From NCBI RefSeq assembly GCF_008364795.1, contig NZ_VTTM01000001.1:992001-1056000 (forward strand): a DNA stretch of 64,000 nt, given 5' to 3'. Made by a program: the position numbers and the translations under genes. Within the stretch, counting starts at the first letter, position 1. Every line of letters begins with the position of its first letter. Shown here piece by piece: positions 1 through 8,385 of this stretch. The DNA comes from Azospirillum oryzae (GTDB lineage Bacteria; Pseudomonadota; Alphaproteobacteria; Azospirillales; Azospirillaceae). Below the pieces are notes generated by a model. It saw nothing but the letters and a program-made list of their open reading frames with translations, searched no databases and had not been told where the DNA came from.

Positions 1-1124
1 GCACGATCTCCTACTTCGACAACACCCAGACGATCGAAGCCAAACTGCAGACGGCGGCGACCTCGGGCGTGGCACAGGTGTCGACGGTGAACGTCAGCGG
101 CACCATCGAGGAAGGCGACATCTTCACCATCACGGTGGAAGGCCAATCCTTCAGCTACACCGCCACCAGCGGCGACGTCTCCGTCGGCCAGAACGCCGCC
201 GCCAACGTGGCGACCCGGCTGCAGGCCTCGATCACCAGCGCCATCGCCACCGGCGGCCGTCTGGCCGGCAAGGATGTCGCCACCGCCTCCGTCGGCTCCA
301 GCGGCACCATCACCCTGACCGGCAACACCACGGCCGGCGTGGTGCGCGAGATGACGGTGACGACCAGCGCCACCAACGCGCTGACCAAGAAGATCTCCGA
401 AAGCTTCGCGTCGGGCACGATCGTGTCCTTCACGGTCGACCGCCGCCTGCTGGAAGCGGCGAACAACCAGGGCAACGGCATCTCGACCATCGAGAAGAAG
501 GTCGACCTGCAAATCCAGGTCACCAACTCCAACGGCGCCCAGGTCACCCGCGATGGCATGAACGGCCGCGGCGACGGCAAGCTGGACAACGGCGAGCAGT
601 CCTTCACCTTCGACAGCGGCACGGTGCGCCTGAACGTCGATGCCAAGACCATCAAGCAGGCCGCCTCGGCGAACTGCTCGGCCAACATCGTCACCAAGCA
701 GATCTCCGACGCCAACACGTCGAACGACATCACCGTCCAGTTGAACGAACGCAACACCAACTCGATCACGGTCAACGCGGTCAACCTGTCGACCAGCGGC
801 CAGGGCCTGCAGATGGATGCGGCGCAGAACGGCTGGATGGACCGCGCCGACATCGACAAGGCGGTCGCCGGCCTGGATCATGCCAAGGCGACGATCCGCT
901 CCGCTTCGCAGAACCTGTCGACCAACCTGAACATCATCACGACCCGCGAGAGCTTCACCAAGGAGTTCAGCGACGTGCTGACGGAAGGTGCCAGCAAGCT
1001 GACGCTGGCCGACCAGAACGAGGAAGGCGCGAGCCTGCTGATGCTGCAGACCCGGCAGCAGCTGGGCACCATCGCCCTCTCGCTGGCCAACCAGTCGCAG
1101 CAGTCGATCCTGCGCCTGTTCTGA
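1..1124 (+). CDS. Flagellin, C-terminal part (5' end outside window)
   Basis: The reading frame is open from the window edge (frame beginning at base 3) to a TGA at 1122-1124, so only the last ~373 residues are present. The last ~100 residues have the typical flagellin C-terminal D0/D1 look: a long amphipathic helix rich in Asn, Gln, Ser and Thr, with the ending QQSILRLF that packs inside the filament. The preceding part is Thr/Ser/Asn-rich beta-type sequence, as expected for the surface-exposed variable domains. Such surfaces are common targets of O-glycosylation, which matters because a glycosyltransferase operon lies 5 kb downstream. A strong hairpin terminator follows the stop. Family assignment is firm; which flagellin (polar or lateral) cannot be told without the N-terminus. 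Confidence 0.9.
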   Translation, partial: TISYFDNTQTIEAKLQTAATSGVAQVSTVNVSGTIEEGDIFTITVEGQSFSYTATSGDVSVGQNAAANVATRLQASITSAIATGGRLAGKDVATASVGSSGTITLTGNTTAGVVREMTVTTSATNALTKKISESFASGTIVSFTVDRRLLEAANNQGNGISTIEKKVDLQIQVTNSNGAQVTRDGMNGRGDGKLDNGEQSFTFDSGTVRLNVDAKTIKQAASANCSANIVTKQISDANTSNDITVQLNERNTNSITVNAVNLSTSGQGLQMDAAQNGWMDRADIDKAVAGLDHAKATIRSASQNLSTNLNIITTRESFTKEFSDVLTEGASKLTLADQNEEGASLLMLQTRQQLGTIALSLANQSQQSILRLF

Positions 1125-1149
1125 TCCGGAACGGCAGCCACGCACACGA

Positions 1150-1179
1150 AAAGGGGCGCCCCCGCTGGGGCGCCCCTTT
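1150..1179. terminator. Bidirectional hairpin terminator after flagellin
   Basis: A perfect 13-bp stem (AAAGGGGCGCCCC at 1150-1162 against GGGGCGCCCCTTT at 1167-1179) has a 4-nt loop. It sits between the convergent flagellin and S10 peptidase genes and carries A/T runs on both flanks, so it can serve both transcripts. Confidence 0.85.
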
Positions 1180-1214
1180 CCATTTGTGGACTTCCCCAAT
1201 CGGCTTGGCGCCGG

Positions 1215-2852
1215 TCAGCGCCGCCGCAGGGCCTCCGCGATCAACGCCCGGGCGTCGTCGGCCAGCGCGGCCCGGCCGTCGCCCCGCGTGTACATCATGT
1301 GGCCGCCGGGATGCACCGTCACCGAAACCCGGCCGCGTTCCCCCTCCGGCAGTTCCAGCCTGGACGCGACCCAGCGCGACGCCATGTAGGGCGTGATCAG
1401 GTCGGTGCGGCCATGAACGATCAGCACGCGCAGCGCCGGCTGCAGGGTCAATGCCGTCTGCAGCGCGTCGACGGCGCTCGGCACCGTCATGCGCGGCCAT
1501 TCCCAGTTCCGGTTCACCCGGTCGCTGAGCAGCCGGTAAGGCTCGTCCGTCCGCACCCCGAGCGCGTCGTGGACATAGGCGGCGAAGGCCGTGGTATAGG
1601 TCGGGATCGTGCCCTTCAGGAAGGGGTCGAACGGCACGCGCGGCGCTCCCGGATCGGGGTCGGGCGCGGTGAAGGTGCCGTCATAGATGCTGAGGATCCG
1701 TTCCCGGTCGCGCAGAAGTTCGCGCGTGAAGACGCCCATCGGAACGCGTCCGCGCTGGCGCCGCACGGTTTCCACCGGCAGGCCGGTGATGCGCGCCACC
1801 TCGGTGAAGACGTCCTTTTCCGCGTCGAGCCGGCCGTAGTCGAGCCGGGCCAGTCCGCTCAGGTAAGGGCCGAGCGCGAAGCGTTCCGCCGTCTCGGCCG
1901 CTTGTTCCGGCGTGCCGGCCGTGCGCCCCAGCGCCGCGGCGGAGGCGGCCATCGACGGCAGCTTCAGGGCCGGGCCGAGGATGCCGTCCTCGTCGATGGC
2001 GGCGAAATCGACGACCGGCGAAACCAGGATCAGGCCGTTGACCGCAAGCCCGACCCGCTCGATCAGCTCGTCCGCCATCGTGGCGATGCGGAAGCCGCCA
2101 TAGCTTTCTCCCGCCAGGAAGGTCGGCGACGACCAGCGGCCATTGCGGGTCAGCCACAGACGGACGATCTCCGCCATCGACCGCGCATCGCCCTCCACCG
2201 ACCAGAAGCGCTTTTCCGCCTCGTCGGGCTTCAGCGCACGGCTGTAACCGGTGCCGACCGGATCGATGAAGACCAGATCGGTGAAGGCCAGCCAGCTGTC
2301 GGGATTGTCGACCAGCGATGCCGGCGGACGCGGCAGGGTTCCGTCCGGCCCGAAGGCGACGACCTTCGGACCGGCGGCGCCCAGATGCATATAGGCCGAT
2401 GCCGCCCCCGGTCCGCCGTTGAAGACGAAGGTGACCGGACGCGGGTCCTCGGACGGATTCTTCGATTCGGCCGGTTCGGCGGTGTAGGACACCGTGAAGA
2501 TGCGGGCCGCCAATTCCTCCTTAGCGCCGTCGCGAAGCGGCAGGAACTCGGCCGTCGCGCTATAGGCCAGCGCCCCGCCCGGCAGCGGCAGGCTGTGCCG
2601 GGTAACGCTGCGCTGGGGGTCGAAACCCTGGGGGCTGTCGGCTTTGCGGCCTTCGGATTTATGGCCCTCCGAATTCTGGTCGGCCGGCTTCGCCGCATCC
2701 GCCTTTTCCGCTTCGGCCGCGCCGCCTTCCGGCCGGTCCGCCGCAGCGGCGGCACCAGGGAGCAACGGCGGCATCAGCAGGGCCGGGAGCAGGGCCATCG
2801 CCAACAGACGTGACAGGCTGCGGGAGCGGGAAGGCGCGGACAGGAGCGGCAT
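1215..2852 (-). CDS. Secreted serine carboxypeptidase (peptidase S10 family)
   Basis: A 545-residue protein is predicted when started at the ATG at 2852. That start puts a Sec signal peptide (Arg-rich n-region, Leu/Ala core, Ala-rich end near residue 37) at the N-terminus; a longer upstream frame exists but has no signal peptide at its start. Residues 40-75 are a low-complexity Glu/Lys/Ala linker. The catalytic core follows with the oxyanion motif FNGGPG, the nucleophile in GESYGG (Ser about residue 250), then an Asp in the DLITPY segment and a His in GGHMMY near the C-terminus, giving the complete S10 Ser-Asp-His triad. It probably trims peptides from the C-terminus in the periplasm or outside the cell. 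It is transcribed divergently from the chemoreceptor at 3099 and converges on flagellin. Confidence 0.88.
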   Translation of the reverse strand: MPLLSAPSRSRSLSRLLAMALLPALLMPPLLPGAAAAADRPEGGAAEAEKADAAKPADQNSEGHKSEGRKADSPQGFDPQRSVTRHSLPLPGGALAYSATAEFLPLRDGAKEELAARIFTVSYTAEPAESKNPSEDPRPVTFVFNGGPGAASAYMHLGAAGPKVVAFGPDGTLPRPPASLVDNPDSWLAFTDLVFIDPVGTGYSRALKPDEAEKRFWSVEGDARSMAEIVRLWLTRNGRWSSPTFLAGESYGGFRIATMADELIERVGLAVNGLILVSPVVDFAAIDEDGILGPALKLPSMAASAAALGRTAGTPEQAAETAERFALGPYLSGLARLDYGRLDAEKDVFTEVARITGLPVETVRRQRGRVPMGVFTRELLRDRERILSIYDGTFTAPDPDPGAPRVPFDPFLKGTIPTYTTAFAAYVHDALGVRTDEPYRLLSDRVNRNWEWPRMTVPSAVDALQTALTLQPALRVLIVHGRTDLITPYMASRWVASRLELPEGERGRVSVTVHPGGHMMYTRGDGRAALADDARALIAEALRRR

Positions 2853-3098
2853 CTGGGAATCCAAGACAGTTTCTGCGGAGCGGTCTCCAGCCACCGCATA
2901 TTGCGGCCCCGCCCGCGATCCGCAACCGGCCCCGATTCCCGTGCCATTTTCAGGACATATTTTTTCCGGCGCCGGCGCGGCGCCGGACTTGCCGGTTGCG
3001 CTGCGTGATACAAACTGATTAACCCGAAAAGGTAACATCTTCCGGGTTAGAGTTCTTTCATTGCCCATCCGGGCCAACTTTGACGGGATCCCGCCGAC

Positions 3099-4805
3099 AT
3101 GCTCTTACCACGGCATGCCACCATACGCGCACGGCTGTTCCTCGGCTTCGGCGCGGTGCTTGTGCTTCTGATCAGCCTGACCGTCATCGGGGTCCGCGAG
3201 GTGAGGAAGATCGATGCCGATCTCACCCGGATCAATGACGTGAACAGCGTCAAGCAGCGCTATGCCATCAATTTCCGCGGCAGCGTGCACGACCGCGCGA
3301 TCGCGCTCCGCGACGTGGTGCTGACGAGCGATGCGACGACCCTGTCCGCCGTCCTGGCCGACATCGACCGGTTGGCCGCCTTCTATGACCAGGCCGCCAA
3401 GCCGCTCGACGCCATGTTCGCGACCATGACCGACATCGAGCCGGAAGAGCGGGCCATGCTCGCCGGCATCAAGGAGATCGAGGCGAAGACCCTGCCGGCG
3501 CTCAAGTCGGTCATCGCCGCGCGCAAGGCTGGTGACATGGCGGCGGCGCAAAAGGCCCTGATGCAGGACGCCCGTCCCGCCTTCACCGAATGGCTGAAGC
3601 GCATCAATGCATTCATCGACCTGCAGGAACACAAGAACCAGCAGATCGCCGCCCGCACCCGCACCGTCGCCAGCGGTTTCCAGACGCTGATGCTGTCGCT
3701 GTGCGCCGCCGCCCTGCTGCTGTCCGGCGCCTTCGGCCTGTGGACGGTGGCGGCCCTGCGCCCGCTGCGCCGGCTGACCGACGCGATGCTGATGCTGGCC
3801 AAGGGCGACCTGAGCGTCGCCGTGCCGCCATCCGAGGCCAAGGACGAGATCGGGCAGATCACCGGCGCCGTCGAGGTGTTCAAGGCCAACGCCGTGGAGG
3901 CCGACGCCTTCCGTCGCCGTCAGGCCGAGGTCGAGCGCGTCGCCGAGGAGCGCAAGCATGCCGAGATGGCGGCGCTGGCGGACCGGTTCGAAAGCGAGGT
4001 GAAGGGCGTGGTCGACAGCGTCGCCTCCTCCTCCACCGAGGTGCGGTCGCTGGCGCAGTCGCTGGCGACGACCGCCGACCATACCGAAACGCAGGCGACC
4101 ACCGTCGCCGCCGCATCGGAACAGGCGTCGGTCAATGTCCAGACCGTGGCCGCCGCCGCCGAGGAACTGGCCGCCTCCATCGCCGAGATCGGCCGACAGA
4201 TCGGCGAGAGCAGCCGCAAGGCAAAGCAGGCCTCCGATCAGGCCGATGGCACCAACCGCATCGTCGACGGCCTGTCGTCCAAGGCGAACCAGATCGGCGA
4301 CGTGGTGAACCTCATCAGCTCCATCGCCGGGCAGACCAACCTGCTGGCACTGAACGCCACCATCGAGGCGGCGCGAGCCGGCGAGGCGGGCAAGGGCTTC
4401 GCGGTGGTCGCCAGCGAGGTGAAGAGCCTGGCCAACCAGACCGCCAAGGCGACCGGCGACATCTCGCAGCAGATCGCCGAGATCCAGACGGCGACCGCCG
4501 ACGCGGTCCAGGCGATCCAGAGCATCGCCGCCACCATCGGCGAGGTGAACGTCATCGTCGGCACCATCGCCCAGGCGGTCGACGGCCAAAACGCCGCCAC
4601 GATGGAGATCGCCCGCAACGTCCAGCAGGCGGCGGCCGGCACCAACGAGGTCTCCTCCTCGATCGGCGGCGTCCTGCAGGCGGCGTCGGAGACCGGAAGC
4701 GGCGCCAGCCGCCTGCTCTCTTCGTCCGGGGAGCTGTCGAAGCAGGCCGAACTGCTGCACGCGCAGGTCGACCGCTTCCTCGGCAGCGTGCGCGGCAAGG
4801 TCTGA
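3099..4805 (+). CDS. Methyl-accepting chemotaxis protein
   Basis: The 568-residue protein has the classic chemoreceptor order: TM1 (about 13-32), a ~160-residue helical periplasmic domain of four-helix-bundle type, TM2 (about 195-215), a HAMP domain (about 216-268), then a long coiled coil whose hairpin tip contains the strongly conserved segment around [18 protein letters not shown]. The tip binds CheA/CheW. No CheR/CheB-tethering pentapeptide ends the protein (it ends GSVRGKV), so methylation would depend on other receptors or on direct enzyme contact. The gene is divergent from the S10 peptidase, and a bacteriohemerythrin gene follows 174 bp downstream on the same strand. The ligand cannot be read from the sequence. 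Confidence 0.95.
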   Translation: MLLPRHATIRARLFLGFGAVLVLLISLTVIGVREVRKIDADLTRINDVNSVKQRYAINFRGSVHDRAIALRDVVLTSDATTLSAVLADIDRLAAFYDQAAKPLDAMFATMTDIEPEERAMLAGIKEIEAKTLPALKSVIAARKAGDMAAAQKALMQDARPAFTEWLKRINAFIDLQEHKNQQIAARTRTVASGFQTLMLSLCAAALLLSGAFGLWTVAALRPLRRLTDAMLMLAKGDLSVAVPPSEAKDEIGQITGAVEVFKANAVEADAFRRRQAEVERVAEERKHAEMAALADRFESEVKGVVDSVASSSTEVRSLAQSLATTADHTETQATTVAAASEQASVNVQTVAAAAEELAASIAEIGRQIGESSRKAKQASDQADGTNRIVDGLSSKANQIGDVVNLISSIAGQTNLLALNATIEAARAGEAGKGFAVVASEVKSLANQTAKATGDISQQIAEIQTATADAVQAIQSIAATIGEVNVIVGTIAQAVDGQNAATMEIARNVQQAAAGTNEVSSSIGGVLQAASETGSGASRLLSSSGELSKQAELLHAQVDRFLGSVRGKV

Positions 4806-4979
4806 GGCCGGCGCGGTCTGAAGCGTCCAGGATGGGGTGGGGCAAAAGGTAGCAAAGCCTGCGCTTGCCGGTTGCGGCCGGGGATACTAGGAAATCTTCG
4901 GTCGCCGCAGGTTCTGCGTGTGCCATCGGCCGGATGCACCCTTCGACCGCCGCCCCCCTTGACCGCTACTGGGCCCGTC

Positions 4980-5513
4980 ATGATCGACAGCGAGAGCAAC
5001 GACACCGTCGATTACGGCCGCCTCGTCTGGAGCGACGATCTGGTCCTGGGCGTCAACTCCATCGACGAGCAGCATCGCGAATGGATCGCGCTGGTCCAGG
5101 CCTTCGAAAGCGCCGTCACCGAAGGACGGCCGGCCGAGGAGATGCGCAGCACCCTGGCCGCCGCCGTCGCCTACACCGAGTCGCATTTCGCCGACGAGCA
5201 GCAGGTGATGGAGGAGGCGGGCTATCCCTTCCTCGACGACCATATCGGCCAGCACCAACTCGCCTGGGACCGGGTGCATGCCTTCGCCTCCGGTGAGGGG
5301 GCCGGCGAATTGGCCGAAGAGGAGATGCGGCGGAGCCTGGCCGAATTCCTGCCGCAGTGGCTGATGCTGCACATCAACACCGCCGACCGCCAATTCGCCC
5401 GCTGGCTGAAGGGCACCATGGCGCCCGGCACCGCCCACGGCATCGCGCCCGGCACTGCCCATGGGGGCCCGACCGGACCCGACGGCCGGGTGTTCGGCGA
5501 CATTCCCGTCTGA
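4980..5513 (+). CDS. Bacteriohemerythrin (O2-binding di-iron protein)
   Basis: A 177-residue cytosolic protein when started at the ATG at 4980. The full di-iron ligand set is visible: His32, His69 with Glu73 (H-x3-E), His88 and His92 (H-x3-H), His131 and Asp136 (H-x4-D). This is the canonical hemerythrin pattern, so the protein should bind O2 reversibly and may store, buffer or deliver it. The last ~35 residues are a Gly/Pro/His-rich tail containing a short repeat (PGTAHG twice) that lies outside the fold. The neighbouring chemoreceptor suggests, but does not prove, a role linked to oxygen taxis. Confidence 0.93.
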   Translation: MIDSESNDTVDYGRLVWSDDLVLGVNSIDEQHREWIALVQAFESAVTEGRPAEEMRSTLAAAVAYTESHFADEQQVMEEAGYPFLDDHIGQHQLAWDRVHAFASGEGAGELAEEEMRRSLAEFLPQWLMLHINTADRQFARWLKGTMAPGTAHGIAPGTAHGGPTGPDGRVFGDIPV

Positions 5514-5624
5514 TTCCCACCCCGCATGGGCGGGATCCGGACCGCCTGCCGTTGCGATTCGCCGGAACCGCCGCTACACAGTGGGCATCCGCGCGAGCCA
5601 TCCCGTTTTCCGGAGCGTTCTTCC

Positions 5625-6308
5625 ATGTCGACCCTGCCCGATCAGGCCACCATCGCCGCCACCGCGGCCAAGATCCTGCTGGAGATCAAGGCGCTGCACT
5701 TCAACGCCGAGACGCCCTTCATCTTCACCTCGGGCTGGGCGAGCCCGGTCTACACCGACTGCCGCCGCATCGTCTCCTTCCCGCGCGCCCGCAAGGCGCT
5801 GATGGATTTCGCCGTCGCCACCATCGAGCGCGAGATCGGCTATGAGGCCATCGACGCGGTTGCAGGCGGCGAGACCGCCGGCATCCCCTTCGCCGCCTGG
5901 ATCGCCGACCGGCTGGAACTGCCGATGCAGTATGTGCGCAAGAAGCCGAAGGGCTTCGGCCGCAATGCCCAGATCGAAGGCCTGCTGACCGAGGGTCAGC
6001 GCGTCCTGCTGGTCGAGGATCTGGCGACCGACGGCAAGAGCAAGGAGAACTTCGTCACCGCGCTGCGCAACGGCGGCGCGCAGGTGACCGACACCTTCGT
6101 GATCTTCCACTACGGCATCTTCCCGCAGTCGAAGGTCAACATGGACGCCATCGGCGTCCGTCTGCACGCGCTGTGCACCTGGTGGGACGTGCTGAAGGTC
6201 GCCCGTGACAACCGCTACTTCGACGAGAACACCCTGTCGGAGGTCGAGAAGTTCCTGAACGACCCGGTCGGCTGGTCGTCGGCCCACGGCGGCAAGTCGA
6301 GCATGTAA
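5625..6308 (+). CDS. pyrE: Orotate phosphoribosyltransferase
   Basis: The 227-residue protein transfers the phosphoribosyl group of PRPP to orotate, giving OMP in de novo pyrimidine synthesis. The PRPP-binding loop is clear ([14 protein letters not shown], about residues 126-139), as is the [14 protein letters not shown] segment near residue 34. Length is normal for the family. The chosen ATG at 5625 removes an implausible 33-residue Arg/Pro-rich extension. The gene ends in a hairpin terminator at 6317 and has no pyrimidine gene beside it. Confidence 0.95.
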   Translation: MSTLPDQATIAATAAKILLEIKALHFNAETPFIFTSGWASPVYTDCRRIVSFPRARKALMDFAVATIEREIGYEAIDAVAGGETAGIPFAAWIADRLELPMQYVRKKPKGFGRNAQIEGLLTEGQRVLLVEDLATDGKSKENFVTALRNGGAQVTDTFVIFHYGIFPQSKVNMDAIGVRLHALCTWWDVLKVARDNRYFDENTLSEVEKFLNDPVGWSSAHGGKSSM

Positions 6309-6316
6309 TGCCAATG

Positions 6317-6338
6317 GGGGCGGTGCGTACCGCCCCCT
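6317..6338. terminator. Hairpin between pyrE and the FkbM gene
   Basis: A perfect 9-bp stem (GGGGGCGGT / ACCGCCCCC) has a 4-nt GCGT loop and is followed by only two T residues. It lies 9 bp after the pyrE stop and 14 bp from the stop of the convergent FkbM gene, so it may act on both. Confidence 0.65.
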
Positions 6339-6351
6339 TGACGCCGTTCCC

Positions 6352-7455
6352 TCAGCCGCGGCGGACGTAGAAGGCGTCGCCCCAGCTGTGATGGAAGGGG
6401 CTGATTTCCTCGACCCGCTCGAAGCCGTGGGGGAACAGCAGATCGTCGATGTCGGCGATCCGGCCGCAGCCCTGGTAAAGCTCGGCATAATTCACCTCCA
6501 CCGCCACGGCGTCGAAACGCCCCAGCAGCGGCCCGCAGCCGGCCAGGATCATGCGCTCCGCGCCCTGGGTGTCGATGGCAAGCACATTGTAGCCGTCGGC
6601 ATCGATACCGAACTCCGCCAGTATGTGGGGGAGCGGGGCCGCGTCGACCTCGATGGTTCCGGTCAGGGTGATGCCGGGATAGACGTCCAGATGCTCCTTC
6701 GGCGGCAGCAGAGAACTGGACTGGCTGCCGCTCATCCGGGAAAAGGGGAGCCGTCCGACCCGGTCCGACACCGCGCGATTGATGCAGACGACATCCGGAT
6801 TGCCGACGAAGCGGGGGACCAAGCGGCCATAGGTGTCCGGATCAGCCTCGACAAAAAGGACCCGGCGGCAGCCGGCTTCGACATACTGGGGATACTCCTC
6901 GCCCTCGTGCGCGCCGATATGGACGATCCCGCGCGGGACGACGCCATACCGCGGAAACAGGTCGGAATAGCGGAACATCTTGCGGTCGAGGGTGAAAAGC
7001 CGCTGCACATGGCGCGGCGCGACCGCCAGATGGGTGCAGGCGTCGTCTTCCGCCGAAGGTTGCGTGCAATGCTGCAAGGTCCGGCCGTCGAAACGGAACA
7101 TCGTATAGCGATGGCGCTGCAACAGGGCATAGAGCGCCGACAGGTCGCCGGCCGCCCCATCACCGTCCCCGTCGAACTGCACGAAATCGATGCGGCGAAG
7201 CCGCAGCATCTCTCCGGCGCTTTCCAACACCGGCAGTGCACCGCCAACGCGATGCAGCATCAGCCAATCGACATGCCGCAGGCCAAGCGTGGCGCACCAG
7301 TCGTCCACCGGACCGGGTGCATCCCCGGCGATGACGATCCGGTCTTCCGACTTCAGTCCGTCGGACCACTCCTCCGCTCCCTGCCCGGCGGCGAGCAGCG
7401 TGACGCGCCCCGTCAGGAAATTCTCCAGCAGGGTGTTCACCGGCGCAGCGCTCAT
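6352..7455 (-). CDS. FkbM-family SAM-dependent methyltransferase
   Basis: A 367-residue protein. The C-terminal ~200 residues form the FkbM methyltransferase domain: the SAM-binding start IVHIGAHEGEEYPQY, the acidic strand end FVEADPDTY, and the later conserved DTQGAERMIL segment. The first ~150 residues are an extra region with a Rossmann-like alternation that I cannot place. FkbM enzymes often O-methylate sugars of surface polysaccharides and glycoproteins. It is the last gene of the five-gene minus-strand glycosyltransferase group, 134 bp after the GT7-like gene, so it probably methylates the glycan made by the preceding enzymes. Family is firm; substrate is inferred from context. Confidence 0.85.
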   Translation of the reverse strand: MSAAPVNTLLENFLTGRVTLLAAGQGAEEWSDGLKSEDRIVIAGDAPGPVDDWCATLGLRHVDWLMLHRVGGALPVLESAGEMLRLRRIDFVQFDGDGDGAAGDLSALYALLQRHRYTMFRFDGRTLQHCTQPSAEDDACTHLAVAPRHVQRLFTLDRKMFRYSDLFPRYGVVPRGIVHIGAHEGEEYPQYVEAGCRRVLFVEADPDTYGRLVPRFVGNPDVVCINRAVSDRVGRLPFSRMSGSQSSSLLPPKEHLDVYPGITLTGTIEVDAAPLPHILAEFGIDADGYNVLAIDTQGAERMILAGCGPLLGRFDAVAVEVNYAELYQGCGRIADIDDLLFPHGFERVEEISPFHHSWGDAFYVRRG

Positions 7456-7589
7456 GCTCGTCTCATCTCCAAATCATCGGTCTTCTTGCCGAAGTCATGG
7501 TCGGCCGGACACGGGAACGATCATAAGGTCCGCTGTCGGCGAAAATGACAAGCGGCCTCGCATGCTGCCCGCCGCCTCCCACCGAAGCT

Positions 7590-8384
7590 TCAGTGCGCAG
7601 CGGTGGCGGCTTCCTGGTCCGGCCGGGGTCGGTGGTTGAGCCGCACGCGGACGATTTCCCACCGCCCATGCGCCCCTGGGACACCGCCGTCGCAGGGGCG
7701 GCGGTCCAGCACGTCGAAGGAAAGCGTCGACAGCCCGTCGCCGGCCGGGATTTTCCCGGTGGACCAAAGCTCCTGAAAGACGCGGCGGTTGACGAGCGAG
7801 ATCGGCGACGGCGCCGCATCCGGCGTGAAACCGTCATTGTCATGGTCGAGCGGCTGGAAACGGCCCTTGCGCCGGCCGGTGGGGATGCGGCGCGCCCGGA
7901 TGCGCAGCGAGAAGTCGAAGTCCTCGTAGCCCCAGCCCCAGAACAGATTGGAATAACCGTCGACCTGCCGCATGACGCCGTTCGGCATCAGCAGCGCGCC
8001 GCCCATCGTGCTTTCCAGGTTGGTGGTCACCGTGCGATCCGAGCGTCCCGGCGCCACCGGCCGCTGCTCCGCCCCGAACCAGAGGATGGGGGTGGGGCAG
8101 TCGGCCCAGGAATAGTCGGCATCGACCGGCAGGTAATCGACGTCATGCAGACAGGTGTAGTCGCTTTGCCCTTCGCCCAGCAGGAAGCCCGCATTCTTCA
8201 ACGCCCCCCGGTTGAAGGGAAGGCCGGCCTCCTGCTCCACGATGGTGACGCGATAGTCGATCCCCGGCACGAGCCGGTCGAAATAGGCGCTCACCCACGG
8301 AACGAATTGCCGCAGATGGTCCTCCCGATCCCGGTAGGGGACGACGATGTGGAGCCGCGCGTCCGCGCTGTCGCCGGTCGTCAT
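7590..8384 (-). CDS. Beta-1,4-galactosyltransferase-like glycosyltransferase (GT7 type)
   Basis: A 264-residue protein. It opens with the nucleotide-sugar fold motif VVPYRDREDHLRQF, then has FNRGALKNAGF, the metal-binding HDVDYLPVD (DxD type), and the acceptor-side motif GWGYEDFDF followed by HDND. Together these are the hallmarks of family 7 enzymes, best known as animal beta-1,4-galactosyltransferases and present in some bacteria. The ATG at 8384 is preferred over the ATG at 8393 because the AGGAAGGG ribosome-binding site is then correctly spaced. The gene begins one base after the TPR-OGT stop, implying translational coupling. Donor and acceptor are unproved. Confidence 0.8.
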   Translation of the reverse strand: MTTGDSADARLHIVVPYRDREDHLRQFVPWVSAYFDRLVPGIDYRVTIVEQEAGLPFNRGALKNAGFLLGEGQSDYTCLHDVDYLPVDADYSWADCPTPILWFGAEQRPVAPGRSDRTVTTNLESTMGGALLMPNGVMRQVDGYSNLFWGWGYEDFDFSLRIRARRIPTGRRKGRFQPLDHDNDGFTPDAAPSPISLVNRRVFQELWSTGKIPAGDGLSTLSFDVLDRRPCDGGVPGAHGRWEIVRVRLNHRPRPDQEAATAAH

Positions 8385-8385
8385 G

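Noticed and set aside
3105..4760. A 551-codon antisense frame over the chemoreceptor
   Set aside because: Composition is Gly/Arg/His/Asp-rich with no domain, and the sense strand encodes an unambiguous chemoreceptor.
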